DNA of 64,000 nucleotides from Saccharofermentans sp. Lineage in GTDB: Bacteria > Bacillota > Clostridia > Saccharofermentanales > Saccharofermentanaceae. Numbering within the stretch: the stretch's first letter is position 1; each line of letters starts with the position of its first letter. The notes under the pieces are model-generated. The model had not been told where the DNA came from, searched no databases, and was given only the letters and a program-made list of their open reading frames with translations. Shown here in pieces: positions 34,571 to 43,900 of the stretch. Where the stretch lies: assembly GCA_016292135.1 (NCBI GenBank), contig JAEFAZ010000002.1, positions 434,001 to 498,000 on the forward strand, in the 5' to 3' direction. The position numbers and the translations under genes are program-made.

Positions 34571-36877
34571 ATGAAAGACCGGATCAACATCGGACTCCTT
34601 GTCGATGATCTCGACAACTATTTTACTGCGCAGTGCTGCTGTGGCGCTGAGATCGCAGCAAAGGAACTTGATGCCAATCTTTATATCATTCCGGGCAGAT
34701 ATGTCGGACGTCCTGACGGAAGATACGGATCCGCCGATTACACTTACCAGTACAACACCGCATATAAGCTCGTCAGCGAGCGTAACATAGACATCCTCTA
34801 CGTTCTTATCGGCGTGATATGTTCAAGAGCTGAAGAGGATGAGATAAGGGAATTCGTTGCTTCACTTCCCAAAGTCCCGACAGTATTTCTCTTTTCGAAT
34901 TACGAAGGATATAACACGGTAAACTTCGACAACAAGTCCGGTATCCGTGAAGAGGTCAAGCATCTCTATGACAAACACGGTGCAAGGAAGATAGGCTTCG
35001 TGTCGGGACCTCTTTCCAACCGTGATGCCCAGCTCAGGCTCGAAGCGTTCAAGGAAATAACGGAAACGCTCGGATTAGCTGCTTTCGACTGCCCCATCGT
35101 CTATGGCGACTTCACCAAGGACAGCGAAGATGTTGTTAATGAACTCCTCGATGAAGCACCGGATCTTGATGCCATCGTTTTCGCAAACGACAGAATGGCG
35201 ATCGGAGGATATAAAGTCCTTTACGACAGAGGACTGGTTCCGGGCGAAGATATCCTCGTTATGGGATTCGATGACGATGTCGTTGCTAAGTCCATGATCC
35301 CGCCTCTTTCCACGGTGGAAGCAAATTCCGCGGATCTTACTTACCAGGCTGTCATGAATACCGGCAATTACCTTTCCAGCCAGACACCTACCGATATATC
35401 CACAAGGACGAACCTCGTCTTCAGAAAATCCTGCGGATGCACCGACATAGATTACGGTCAGATGTTAAAGCAGTTCGGTCTTAACGTCAGGGATACCCAC
35501 AAGGAGAATCTCAAGAATGCAGTAAGCAGATATCTGTTCGGTGTGTTCTATACCACTGACAGCGTCGACTACATAAAGGACGCATTAGATCTTTTCATCG
35601 ACAAATATGAGGAATACATAGGCGATACTTCGAACGATGCCCTTCAGGCTGAAGTCTGCGACATGTTCTTCGAGTTCGTCAAGACGGATTACGAAGACTA
35701 TATCTCCGCAGAGAAGCTCTTTAACGCTCTCCGCATGCTCCAGTACCGCGCTTATTCCATGTGTGACGATGACAGCATAAAGCTCAAGATCTCAGATCTC
35801 TTCTCTGAGGTGTACAGGGACATCGCTTTCAACAATGTCAGGATAACCCAGGAAGTAGTCGACAAGAGAGGCGAATTGGAGCGTCTCATGAACAGGCAGA
35901 CGGGTGAGATAACGATCGATCCGACGACTGATTACATCAACTATAAGACCCTCCTCACGGGCATTACGACCATGGGCATCAGCAGGATGTATCTCTACTT
36001 TTTCCAGGGAAGCAGCAAAGCCGGTCCCCAGACATACTGGAGATGCCCCAACACCGTTCTCCTTAAGGTCTACTGCGATGAGGACGGAACATATGAAATC
36101 AACGAAGAGCAGCAGTTTATGCGTACGGAGCGAATATTCGAAAACGATTACATTCCGGAAGGCTCAAGGCACACCATGATCGCGACACCCGTGTTCATAG
36201 GGGATGACATCTACGGAGTCCTCGTGTCCGAGACGGAATGCTCCAACATCGCCATCGTAACACCTATCGCCCAGCAGCTTTCGATCACTGTAAGATCGCT
36301 CATCATATTGGACGCACAGAACAAGACGAGAAGGGAACTGCAGGCGTCTCTCGAAAAGTTCATGAATGTCAATTCCATGCTCGATGAGATCGCGAAATCA
36401 GACGAGCTCACGGGACTTTACAACAGGAGAGGCTTCATGACCAACGCAGACAGGATAATCAAGGATCCTGAGAACTTAGGTCAGATGGCCCTTGTATGTT
36501 ACGCTGACATGGATGATCTCAAAGAGATCAACGATCAGTACGGTCACGATGACGGCGACTACGCCCTGAAGGAAACAGCCAATATCCTGAGGGAAGCTTT
36601 CAGGACCAAGGATGTTCTCGGAAGGATGGGAGGAGACGAGTTCGTGGCTTTCGCACTTGTAGGTGCAGAAGGAACGGAAGATGCGATCAAGTCAAGGATA
36701 GAGAGGATCATGGAAGAGCATGATCAAGTATCCGATAAACCTTATAAGGTCTCTGTCTGCACCGGATTTCACTCGTTCCGCTGCGGTCCTGATGTCGATC
36801 TTTATGAACTCCTCGACAAAGCAGACAGCAGACTCTACCTTGCAAAACAGGAAAAGAAGCAGAAAAACAGGGAATAA
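34571..36877 (+). CDS. LacI-type sensor diguanylate cyclase
   Basis: The 768-residue protein starts at ATG 34571, after AGGTGG; GTG 34562 overlaps that site. A LacI/ribose-binding-like domain starts almost at the N-terminus (INIGLLVDDLDNYF) without signal peptide and runs to about 285 (IVFANDRMAIGGYK, VMGFDDDV). It ends in CGCTD, like the CGCQD of the preceding protein. A helical/GAF-like region (about 300-600) leads to a GGDEF domain with GGDEF at 687-691 and an RxxD inhibitory site (RTKD). It should sense a cytoplasmic small molecule and make c-di-GMP. It is a paralogue of the preceding cyclase minus the GH16 and CBM modules. Confidence 0.87.
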   Translation: MKDRINIGLLVDDLDNYFTAQCCCGAEIAAKELDANLYIIPGRYVGRPDGRYGSADYTYQYNTAYKLVSERNIDILYVLIGVICSRAEEDEIREFVASLPKVPTVFLFSNYEGYNTVNFDNKSGIREEVKHLYDKHGARKIGFVSGPLSNRDAQLRLEAFKEITETLGLAAFDCPIVYGDFTKDSEDVVNELLDEAPDLDAIVFANDRMAIGGYKVLYDRGLVPGEDILVMGFDDDVVAKSMIPPLSTVEANSADLTYQAVMNTGNYLSSQTPTDISTRTNLVFRKSCGCTDIDYGQMLKQFGLNVRDTHKENLKNAVSRYLFGVFYTTDSVDYIKDALDLFIDKYEEYIGDTSNDALQAEVCDMFFEFVKTDYEDYISAEKLFNALRMLQYRAYSMCDDDSIKLKISDLFSEVYRDIAFNNVRITQEVVDKRGELERLMNRQTGEITIDPTTDYINYKTLLTGITTMGISRMYLYFFQGSSKAGPQTYWRCPNTVLLKVYCDEDGTYEINEEQQFMRTERIFENDYIPEGSRHTMIATPVFIGDDIYGVLVSETECSNIAIVTPIAQQLSITVRSLIILDAQNKTRRELQASLEKFMNVNSMLDEIAKSDELTGLYNRRGFMTNADRIIKDPENLGQMALVCYADMDDLKEINDQYGHDDGDYALKETANILREAFRTKDVLGRMGGDEFVAFALVGAEGTEDAIKSRIERIMEEHDQVSDKPYKVSVCTGFHSFRCGPDVDLYELLDKADSRLYLAKQEKKQKNRE

Positions 36878-36982
36878 GTCCTGATTTGATGTGAAACTTA
36901 TATAATTGTTTTTTCTTCTCAATGTAGTACAATTATCCTCGATTTGGATAAAAATCTTTTTTTGTTCAGGGAGGATTAGTTT

Positions 36983-38176
36983 ATGTTGGCAAAAAGAATA
37001 ATTGCAACAGCAGTTGCCTTGTCGATGTCGGTTGCGGTTCTGGCTTCCGGATGTTCCATCTTCGGGGCGGACGGTGAAACGGCTGAGATCAAAAATGCGG
37101 CTGACACTTATTTTTCAAAGCTTATCAAGGGTAAGAATACTGCCAAGTATGTAGATGCCGGATCTGTTACCGAGCCCGATTATACCGACGACCAGTGGGA
37201 TGTCCTCGGCGTGGTAACTTCCAAGGCTGAATACGAGATCAAGGAGATCCAGGGCAGCAAGAAGGAAGGAAAGGCTAAAGTTAAGATCGAGTTCAAGTAT
37301 GTCGATGCAGAGGACATTGAGGATGATCTTAAAAAACCTACTCTCAATGAGCTCCTTGATGCGATCGAAGCTGCAAAGAACACTGAGACTGAGACGATCA
37401 AGCTCGACCTCGTCTATGTTGACGAGGAGTGGCTCGTTGATCTTGCATCTGACGAGGAAGCAAAGGAATTCCTTAAGACCATCGTAGATTCCATCGATCT
37501 GGGCGGCTCCAAGCCTACGGAGACAGAGCCTACGGAGACAACTCCTGCTGATACGGAACCGGATATTACCTCTTCTGAGTCATCCGAGTCCAAAGAAACC
37601 AAGGAGTCCAAAGAATCCAAGGAATCCAAAGAGTCTAAGCAGTCCTCATCCGGCAACGGCACCATCGTCAACTTTGATGAGATGAACTTTTACATCAACG
37701 GCAAGAAGTACACACTCGGCAAGACCACTTTGCAGGAAATGATCGATGACGGTGTTCCTTTTGATAAGAATGACATCAAGCATGCAGATGATATAGTCGA
37801 GAAGAACCACCAGCTCTCCAGCTTCTCTATCGAACTGGGTGAATATTTGAGCGCTCAGGTATATGTATTTAATGACACCGATGGAGATCTCGCTGCTAAA
37901 GACTGTTATGTAAATGAGATCTACCTGCCTATCTACGAAGACAGGAAGCAGGACGTGCTTACCTTCGATTTCTCCATGGACCTGACGGTCGATGATATCA
38001 AGGCAAGCTGCGGCGATCCTGACGATGAAGACACATATGACAGTGACGACGGCACATATCATTCCTACAGGATGTATTACAAGACCAAGTCCAGCAAGTA
38101 CATGAGAGGAAGCAGCTATACTTTCGAGTTCATCAACGATGTTCTCCGTTATATCTATATCGAGTATATGCCGTGA
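36983..38176 (+). CDS. Lipoprotein with Glu-Ser-Lys tract, unknown function
   Basis: The 397-residue protein has a signal peptide ending in LASGC, so Cys24 is the lipidation site. An alpha/beta domain (about 30-165) resembles widespread clostridial lipoprotein sensor or chaperone-like domains. A low-complexity linker follows, Thr/Pro/Glu-rich and then six ESK-type triplets (about 200-220), and a second domain (225-397) with YINGKKYTLG. GGGAGGA lies 7 bases before the ATG. Terminator at 38204. I do not recognise a function. The linker suggests surface exposure of two separate domains. Confidence 0.72.
   Translation: MLAKRIIATAVALSMSVAVLASGCSIFGADGETAEIKNAADTYFSKLIKGKNTAKYVDAGSVTEPDYTDDQWDVLGVVTSKAEYEIKEIQGSKKEGKAKVKIEFKYVDAEDIEDDLKKPTLNELLDAIEAAKNTETETIKLDLVYVDEEWLVDLASDEEAKEFLKTIVDSIDLGGSKPTETEPTETTPADTEPDITSSESSESKETKESKESKESKESKQSSSGNGTIVNFDEMNFYINGKKYTLGKTTLQEMIDDGVPFDKNDIKHADDIVEKNHQLSSFSIELGEYLSAQVYVFNDTDGDLAAKDCYVNEIYLPIYEDRKQDVLTFDFSMDLTVDDIKASCGDPDDEDTYDSDDGTYHSYRMYYKTKSSKYMRGSSYTFEFINDVLRYIYIEYMP
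37587..37640 (+). repeat. Nine-base coding repeat (Glu-Ser-Lys)
   Basis: About six imperfect copies of a 9-base unit GAGTCCAAA/GAATCCAAG encode the ESK tract of the lipoprotein. Variation at third positions keeps the protein repeat while the DNA drifts. The tract could vary in length between strains. Confidence 0.7.
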
Positions 38177-38203
38177 TCCCGAGATCAGTACGATCAAGTT
38201 CTT

Positions 38204-38234
38204 ACTGCCTTCCCTTGAGGGGAGGCAGTTTTTT
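38204..38234 (+). terminator. Rho-independent terminator of the lipoprotein gene
   Basis: ACTGCCTTCCC (38204-38214) pairs with GGGGAGGCAGT across TTGA, followed by TTTTTT. Confidence 0.92.
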
Positions 38235-38237
38235 ATG

Positions 38238-38266
38238 TTGACAAAGGAACAAATGAGAGTTATCAT
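38238..38266 (+). promoter_or_regulatory. Promoter of the metal-efflux cassette
   Basis: TTGACA (38238-38243) and TATCAT (38261-38266) are 17 bases apart, directly after the terminator. The repressor operator begins 14 bases after the -10. Confidence 0.75.
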
Positions 38267-38280
38267 TCATACAGTTGAAC

Positions 38281-38300
38281 ATATGAACAATCATTCATAT
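38281..38300. promoter_or_regulatory. SmtB/CadC-type operator
   Basis: ATATGAACAATCATTCATAT is an inverted repeat with the 12-2 type core TGAA-N6-TTCA known from SmtB/CzrA/CadC operators. It covers the start of the transcript before the ArsR-family gene, fitting metal-relieved autorepression. A weaker related half, around 38253-38270, overlaps the -10. Confidence 0.72.
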
Positions 38301-38328
38301 GTTGCAAAAAGCAAAGGAGGATATCTGT

Positions 38329-38652
38329 ATGCATGATGCCGAACACATCAGGACCGGGACGAAGGGCATGCCCAAAGATGAGCAGCTTTCCGATCTTGCG
38401 GATCTTTTCAAGATGTTTGCCGATTCCACCAGGGTCAAGATCATGTTCGCTCTTATGGAGAACGAACTCTGCGTGCGTGATATATCCTCAGCACTTAACA
38501 TGACGCAGTCTGCGATCTCTCATCAGCTCAAGATCTTGAAATCCGCTAATCTTGTTTCCAACAGGAGAGAAGGCAAGACCATCTGGTACAGGTTGAGCGA
38601 CGACCATGTTAAATCGATAATAGCCCAGGGATTCGACCATATCCTTGAGTAA
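38329..38652 (+). CDS. ArsR/SmtB-family metal-sensing repressor
   Basis: The 107-residue winged-helix protein starts at ATG 38329 after AAAGGAGG. The helix-turn-helix is around SSALNMTQSAISHQLKIL. The ELCVRD segment keeps one of the Cys residues of the alpha-3 site (ELCVCDL in CadC/SmtB), so that site is probably incomplete. The C-terminal helix has Asp91-x-His93, His104 and Glu107, the exact spacing of the SmtB/CzrA alpha-5 zinc site. It should repress the cassette until zinc (or a similar ion) binds. The operator is at 38281. Confidence 0.9.
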   Translation: MHDAEHIRTGTKGMPKDEQLSDLADLFKMFADSTRVKIMFALMENELCVRDISSALNMTQSAISHQLKILKSANLVSNRREGKTIWYRLSDDHVKSIIAQGFDHILE

Positions 38653-38689
38653 ATGATCAGAAAAATAAAATAGCAAGGAGATATAAACC

Positions 38690-38905
38690 ATGAAAAAATC
38701 TTATGAAGCCGAACTGGATTGCGCCAACTGCGCAAGAAAGGTGCAGGAAGCCATCTTAAAGGATCCCAGAGTCAAGTTCTGCAGTGTTAACTACATGTCC
38801 CAGAAGATCACCCTCGAAGCGGATGATGCTGATTTTGATGATGTAGTTAAGATGGCGGCAGATTGCGTCAGGAAAGTCGATCCTGACTGTGAGATGATCA
38901 TCTGA
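38690..38905 (+). CDS. Free-standing heavy-metal-associated (HMA) domain protein
   Basis: The 71-residue ferredoxin-like HMA protein has the metal-binding DCANCA (C11, C14); the Asp before the first Cys is typical of Zn/Cd rather than Cu domains. Such a domain is normally fused to the N-terminus of CadA/ZntA; here it is a separate gene 37 bases before the ATPase, which itself lacks an HMA domain. It likely hands metal to the pump. GCAAGGAG precedes the ATG. Confidence 0.9.
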   Translation: MKKSYEAELDCANCARKVQEAILKDPRVKFCSVNYMSQKITLEADDADFDDVVKMAADCVRKVDPDCEMII

Positions 38906-38942
38906 TCACAGGAAAACTTTAAAGAATAGGATCGTGGCCAAT

Positions 38943-40856
38943 ATGAAATACAAGATGACGAGGAAGCAGAAGAAGATGCTTCGCCGTATTATAATCGCGG
39001 CTTGTTTGCTGGTGGCTTTCACCATAATAAAGGTTGTCTTCAGTCAGATTCCCTGGCCGGTATTTCTCGCTCTTTTCCTGATCCCTTATGTCATTATCGG
39101 ATACGATGTCATAAGGACGGCAGTCATCAATATAATCCACGGGCAGCTCCTCGATGAGAAGTTCCTGATGGCAATAGCAAGCATAGGCGCAATCGCAACA
39201 GGCGAATTCCCCGAGGCTGTTGCCGTCATCCTTTTCTTCCAGGTGGGAGAACTCTTCGAGAGTATCGCGGTCGGCCGTACGCGCAAGTCCGTTGCGGCTC
39301 TCATGGATATCCGTCCCGATTACGCCAACCTCATCATTACGGATGCTGACGGACTGGAGAAGGAAGAGACTGTATCTCCTGAGGAAGTTAATGTAGGCAG
39401 CATCATCGTTATCAAGCCCGGCGAGAAGATCCCGCTAGACGGCATCATTACCGAGGGTACAACTACGGTTAACACATCTGCCCTTACAGGCGAGAGCCTG
39501 CCCCAGGATATGGCTCCGGGCGACAAGGTGATATCGGGAACGCTGAACCTTACCGGAGTATGCAGAGTAAGGACGAGCGGTATCTATTCCGAGAGCACGG
39601 TAGCCAGGATCCTCGAACTCGTGGAGAACTCTTCAGAGAACAAGGCACAGGCAGAGAACTTCATTACGAGGTTCGCCCACTGGTATACGCCGGTCGTTGT
39701 CATCGCAGCCTTGCTGCTCGCTGTCGTGCCTCCTCTCTTTCTTGGCATCGCCAACGGGGAGGTATGGAGCACCTGGGTTGGAAGGGCACTCGTATTTCTC
39801 GTAGTATCCTGTCCCTGCGCTCTGGTGGTATCTGTTCCGCTCTCTTTCTTCAGCGGCATTGGCGGCGCATCGAGGGAAGGAATACTCATCAAAGGTGCGA
39901 ACTATCTTGAGGCTTTATCCAAGGCGGATACGGTCGTATTCGATAAGACGGGTACGCTTACGAAAGGCGCTTTTGCAGTAGACGATATCCATCCGAATGA
40001 GATAAGCAGGGCTGAGCTTCTGGATATAGCAGCTCTTGCCGAGAGTTATTCTTCCCACCCGATAGCAGTATCGGTCATACAGGCTCATCACGACCACCTC
40101 GATAAGAACCGTGTCGGAGATGTAAGGGAGATCGCAGGGAAGGGCGTATGCGCCATGATCGACGGCGACAGCTACTATGTCGGAAACGGATCTCTCATGG
40201 ATGAGATCGGAGCAGCCTGGCATGAATGTCATCTTACAGGAACCATTATCCATGTTGCCAGGATCTCGTCCGGCAGTTGTGAATATCTTGGACACATAAT
40301 CGTTAACGATGAGATCAAAGCAGAGTCTGAAGAAGCCATAGAAGAACTTCACAAAGTCGGCATCGATAAGACTGTCATGCTGACGGGCGACAAGGAAGAC
40401 ATAGCAGGCAATGTAGCCAAGAAGCTCAAGCTCACTGAATACTATGCCAAGCTCCTTCCCGAGGACAAAGTGGAACGCGTTAAGGAACTTATGGCAAAAG
40501 GTGCCAGGACGGTCTTTGTCGGTGACGGCATCAATGATGCACCCGTACTCGCTACAGCTGATGTCGGTATCGCCATGGGCGCCATGGGCTCTGATGCAGC
40601 CATAGAATCGGCTGACATCGTTCTGATGGATGACGACCCGCTCAAGATCGCCAAGGCTGTCAGGATAGCCCGTAAGACGATGACGATAGTAAAGGAGAAC
40701 ATCGTATTCTCGTTGGCCGTAAAGGCCGTGATCCTCATCCTGGGAGCTCTCGGCATAGCCAACATGTGGCTTGCAGTATTCGGCGATGTCGGTGTGCTGG
40801 TGCTTGCGATACTTAACAGCCTGAGGTGTTTCAGGATTATCTCCGGCAAGAAGTGA
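38943..40856 (+). CDS. cadA: Zn/Cd-type heavy-metal P1B ATPase without N-terminal HMA domain
   Basis: The 637-residue pump starts at ATG 38943; GTG 38934 is possible. It has the actuator TGES, the transmembrane SCPCALVVS metal motif, DKTGTLT phosphorylation site, SSHPIA and GDGINDAPVL hinge. The CPC context and the alpha-5 zinc repressor point to Zn(II)/Cd(II)/Pb(II) export. Its metal-binding domain is encoded by the preceding small gene. Length is normal for a pump without HMA. The bidirectional terminator at 40876 ends the unit. Confidence 0.92.
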   Translation: MKYKMTRKQKKMLRRIIIAACLLVAFTIIKVVFSQIPWPVFLALFLIPYVIIGYDVIRTAVINIIHGQLLDEKFLMAIASIGAIATGEFPEAVAVILFFQVGELFESIAVGRTRKSVAALMDIRPDYANLIITDADGLEKEETVSPEEVNVGSIIVIKPGEKIPLDGIITEGTTTVNTSALTGESLPQDMAPGDKVISGTLNLTGVCRVRTSGIYSESTVARILELVENSSENKAQAENFITRFAHWYTPVVVIAALLLAVVPPLFLGIANGEVWSTWVGRALVFLVVSCPCALVVSVPLSFFSGIGGASREGILIKGANYLEALSKADTVVFDKTGTLTKGAFAVDDIHPNEISRAELLDIAALAESYSSHPIAVSVIQAHHDHLDKNRVGDVREIAGKGVCAMIDGDSYYVGNGSLMDEIGAAWHECHLTGTIIHVARISSGSCEYLGHIIVNDEIKAESEEAIEELHKVGIDKTVMLTGDKEDIAGNVAKKLKLTEYYAKLLPEDKVERVKELMAKGARTVFVGDGINDAPVLATADVGIAMGAMGSDAAIESADIVLMDDDPLKIAKAVRIARKTMTIVKENIVFSLAVKAVILILGALGIANMWLAVFGDVGVLVLAILNSLRCFRIISGKK

Positions 40857-40875
40857 TACAGATAAACAGACAAAC

Positions 40876-40908
40876 AAAAAACTCCCGCACCGTAAGTGCG
40901 GGAGTTTT
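40876..40908. terminator. Bidirectional terminator
   Basis: ACTCCCGCAC (40881-40890) pairs with GTGCGGGAGT (40896-40905); the stem is flanked by AAAAA on the left and TTTT on the right, so it serves both the ATPase gene and the convergent SLH gene. Confidence 0.92.
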
Positions 40909-40930
40909 ATATCTTTACTTTTCGAAAAGC

Positions 40931-43900
40931 TTACTTGCTGCCGTTTATGTTGACATCATACTTGTAGAGGAATGTCACCATCTGACGTCTCAGGCACTTG
41001 CCGTCAGGCTTGAACGTTCCGTCTGCATATCCTGCGAGGATGTTGTTTTCGGATGCCCAGATCGTTGCCTGGTAGAAGTAGTCAGATGTCTTAACATCAG
41101 AGAACTTGTTCTTCTTTGACTTCGGCTTGGGCTTGCCTGCCATTCTCCACATAAAGGTTACGGCATGCTTTCTCATACAGACGATCTTGGGACCGAATGA
41201 TCCGTCCTTATATCCTTCCACGATGCCCTGCTCGTTGCCCCAGATTACTGCCTTGTAGTAATAATCAGTCTTCTTGACATCGATGAAATTGCTTTTGTTG
41301 GACTGCGGGTTAGGACAGCCTGAAAGTCTCCAAAGGAAGGTTACCATCTGACCTCTCGTGCATTCGGTCGTGGGACGGAAAGTCTTCTCGTTATCATATC
41401 CTTTGACAACACCCTTTGACGCGAGTGCGTAGGTGGGAACAAACCAGAAATCGGATTTGTTGGTTACGTCTTCGAACTTGTATACATTGTTGTCGAGGTT
41501 GACCTTGACCGTGCTCTGTGAATCGACCTTGATCGCATAGGCCTTGTCTGTAGGGAAGACGATGATGTTGTCTTTCAATGTTACGACCGATCCGCCGGAA
41601 GATACCATGACCGCATAGTCGCCGCCTGCGTAGAAGACGCGGTTGCTCGATATGTTGTTTGCAGAAGCGGTTGCACATACCTTGATGCCTGCATCCTTGG
41701 GATCTTCGATCAGGTTGCCGGTGATGTTGCCCGTTACTTTTGCTTTGTCGCTGAGCAGGATGCCGATGTAACCGCTCTTCAAGATCTGGTTGTCGGTAAT
41801 ATCCTTGCATGTAGCGGATGCGCCGTTGATCTTGATGCCGCAGTCGCCGGATCCGTTGATGATGTTCTTCGTGATGACGGGAACATTAGCCTTGTCATAT
41901 ACCATGATGCTGCTCTTCTTAGCGCCGTCTACGGTATTCTGTGAAACAGAACCGGTAACCTTGGCGGAAGCGGATACCATTATGCCGTATTCCGTGGAAG
42001 CTGTTACCTTGTTGGAAGTGATGTTGTCAACGGAAGTGTTGGCGTCGCTGATCTTGATGCCGTTGCTTCCTGCAGAGTTGATGTTGTTGTCTGCGATATC
42101 CTTGCTGACCTTGGCTCCGCCTGATACGACGATGCCGTTGGTCTTTGTTCCCTTAACGGTATTGAAGGAGATCGATGCGCACGAAGACTTGTCGCAGACC
42201 TTGATGCCTGCATCACCGGCGCTCGCTATGGAATTGGACTTGATGTTGCCGGAAGCCTTGGCACTGTCGCTTAAGACGATACCGTTACCCGCAGATTTTG
42301 TAATTGTGTTGCTCGTGATATCTGTACATGTGCTTGAAGAACCTGTTACCTTGATACCGCAGTCTCCGGGAGTGTTGATCTTGTTGTCGGTGATTGCACC
42401 GGTGATCTTCGCTCCGGTGCTGACAAGGATACCGGTCTTGACAGGGGATGAGATCTCGTTGCCGGAGATCTTTCCGGATGTCGAAGCGGAAACTGCGATC
42501 CCGTGATCCCCCTTGATATTGGAGATCTTGTTATCGGTAACGGATCCTACGGAGCCGCTGTCACATACCTGGATACCGTACTTCTTGGTACCGTTGATGG
42601 TGTTGCCCGTAACTGCTCCGCTTACCTGGCCCTGGTTGTTTACCATGATGCCGTTCTGCGTTGAATCGGTTATCTTGTTGGAGTCGATCTTGGCAACAAC
42701 GGTTGGATCGTTTGCGATCTTTATTCCGTTTTCTCCGGAAGAGGAGATCGTGTTGGATGAGATGCCTCCGGATACCTTGGAACCCGTGGAGACGGCAATA
42801 CCGTTGCCTGCAGAAGAAGCGACAGTGTTATTGCTGATCGTCTTGACCTTGGATGACTCGCTGACCTTTATTCCGGTCTCGCCGGCATTGGATATGTTGT
42901 TGGAACTTATGGAAGCGACGGAAACGGACTTTGCAGCAAGGATCCCTGTCGATGCAGTACCGGATATCGTGTTGCTCTTGACATCCGTGCAGGATGTACC
43001 GGAATCGCTTGCTATGATGCCGTACTTGCCAGTTGTCGTGATCGTGTTGGACTCGATATTGCCTGTCAGCTTAGCTCCGTTATTGAGCATGATGCCCGTC
43101 GTTCCTGCATTCTCGATAGTGTTGTCTGTGACATCCTGGCCCTTTGTTCCGGAATCGCTGATCTTGATGCCGTGTTCCTCGGGACCGGTGATCGTGTTAT
43201 TGCTGATGGAGCCGGAGACGTAGGCTTTGTTTGTGACCATGATGCCGCTCTTTGCGCCATCGATCGTATTGCCGCTGACCGCGCCGCAGCTTGTCGAGTC
43301 AGATGTCAGATGGATGCCGTATCCTGCAACGCCGTTGATCTCATTATCGGTGACAGATTTTGCGCTCGAGCCGGAAATGATCTGAATTCCATGGCTTCCC
43401 GCATTGCTGATCTTATTGCCGGTAATGTCTTGTGAACATATTCCGGATGTGACAACGATACCTTCTTCTGAGGGATTAATGATCTCATTATCAGTTATGT
43501 CGTTGCAGTAGGAATCAGAAACAACGATGCCGTCACTTCCGGAGTTGCTGATCTTGTTTTCCTTGATCGAGCAGGAACAGTTGGTTTCAACGGAAAGCAT
43601 TATTCCGTTGTCATAAGAGTCCGTTATCTTGTTTCCTGACAGCGCGGTGATCGTGGAAGAATTAGTGCCCCTTATACCATATGCACCTGATGAGACAATG
43701 GTATTATCCTTTATTTTGATGCCTTTAGAGAGGCTGGACATGATACCGTCATTAAGGGAGTTAGTTACCGTATTGGCCGATATGGTGATGTTATCTGAGT
43801 TATAAGCAGCACTGATCCCGTGAAATTCTTTTTCGGGATCGCCATTACCGTTGCCTGCATCGATCGTATTACCGGATACAGTTGCATTATGAGTGTTAGC

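Noticed and set aside
39915..40877. A 320-codon open frame antisense to the P-type ATPase
   Set aside because: The opposite strand has all P-type ATPase motifs; long antisense frames are frequent in genes of this codon bias.
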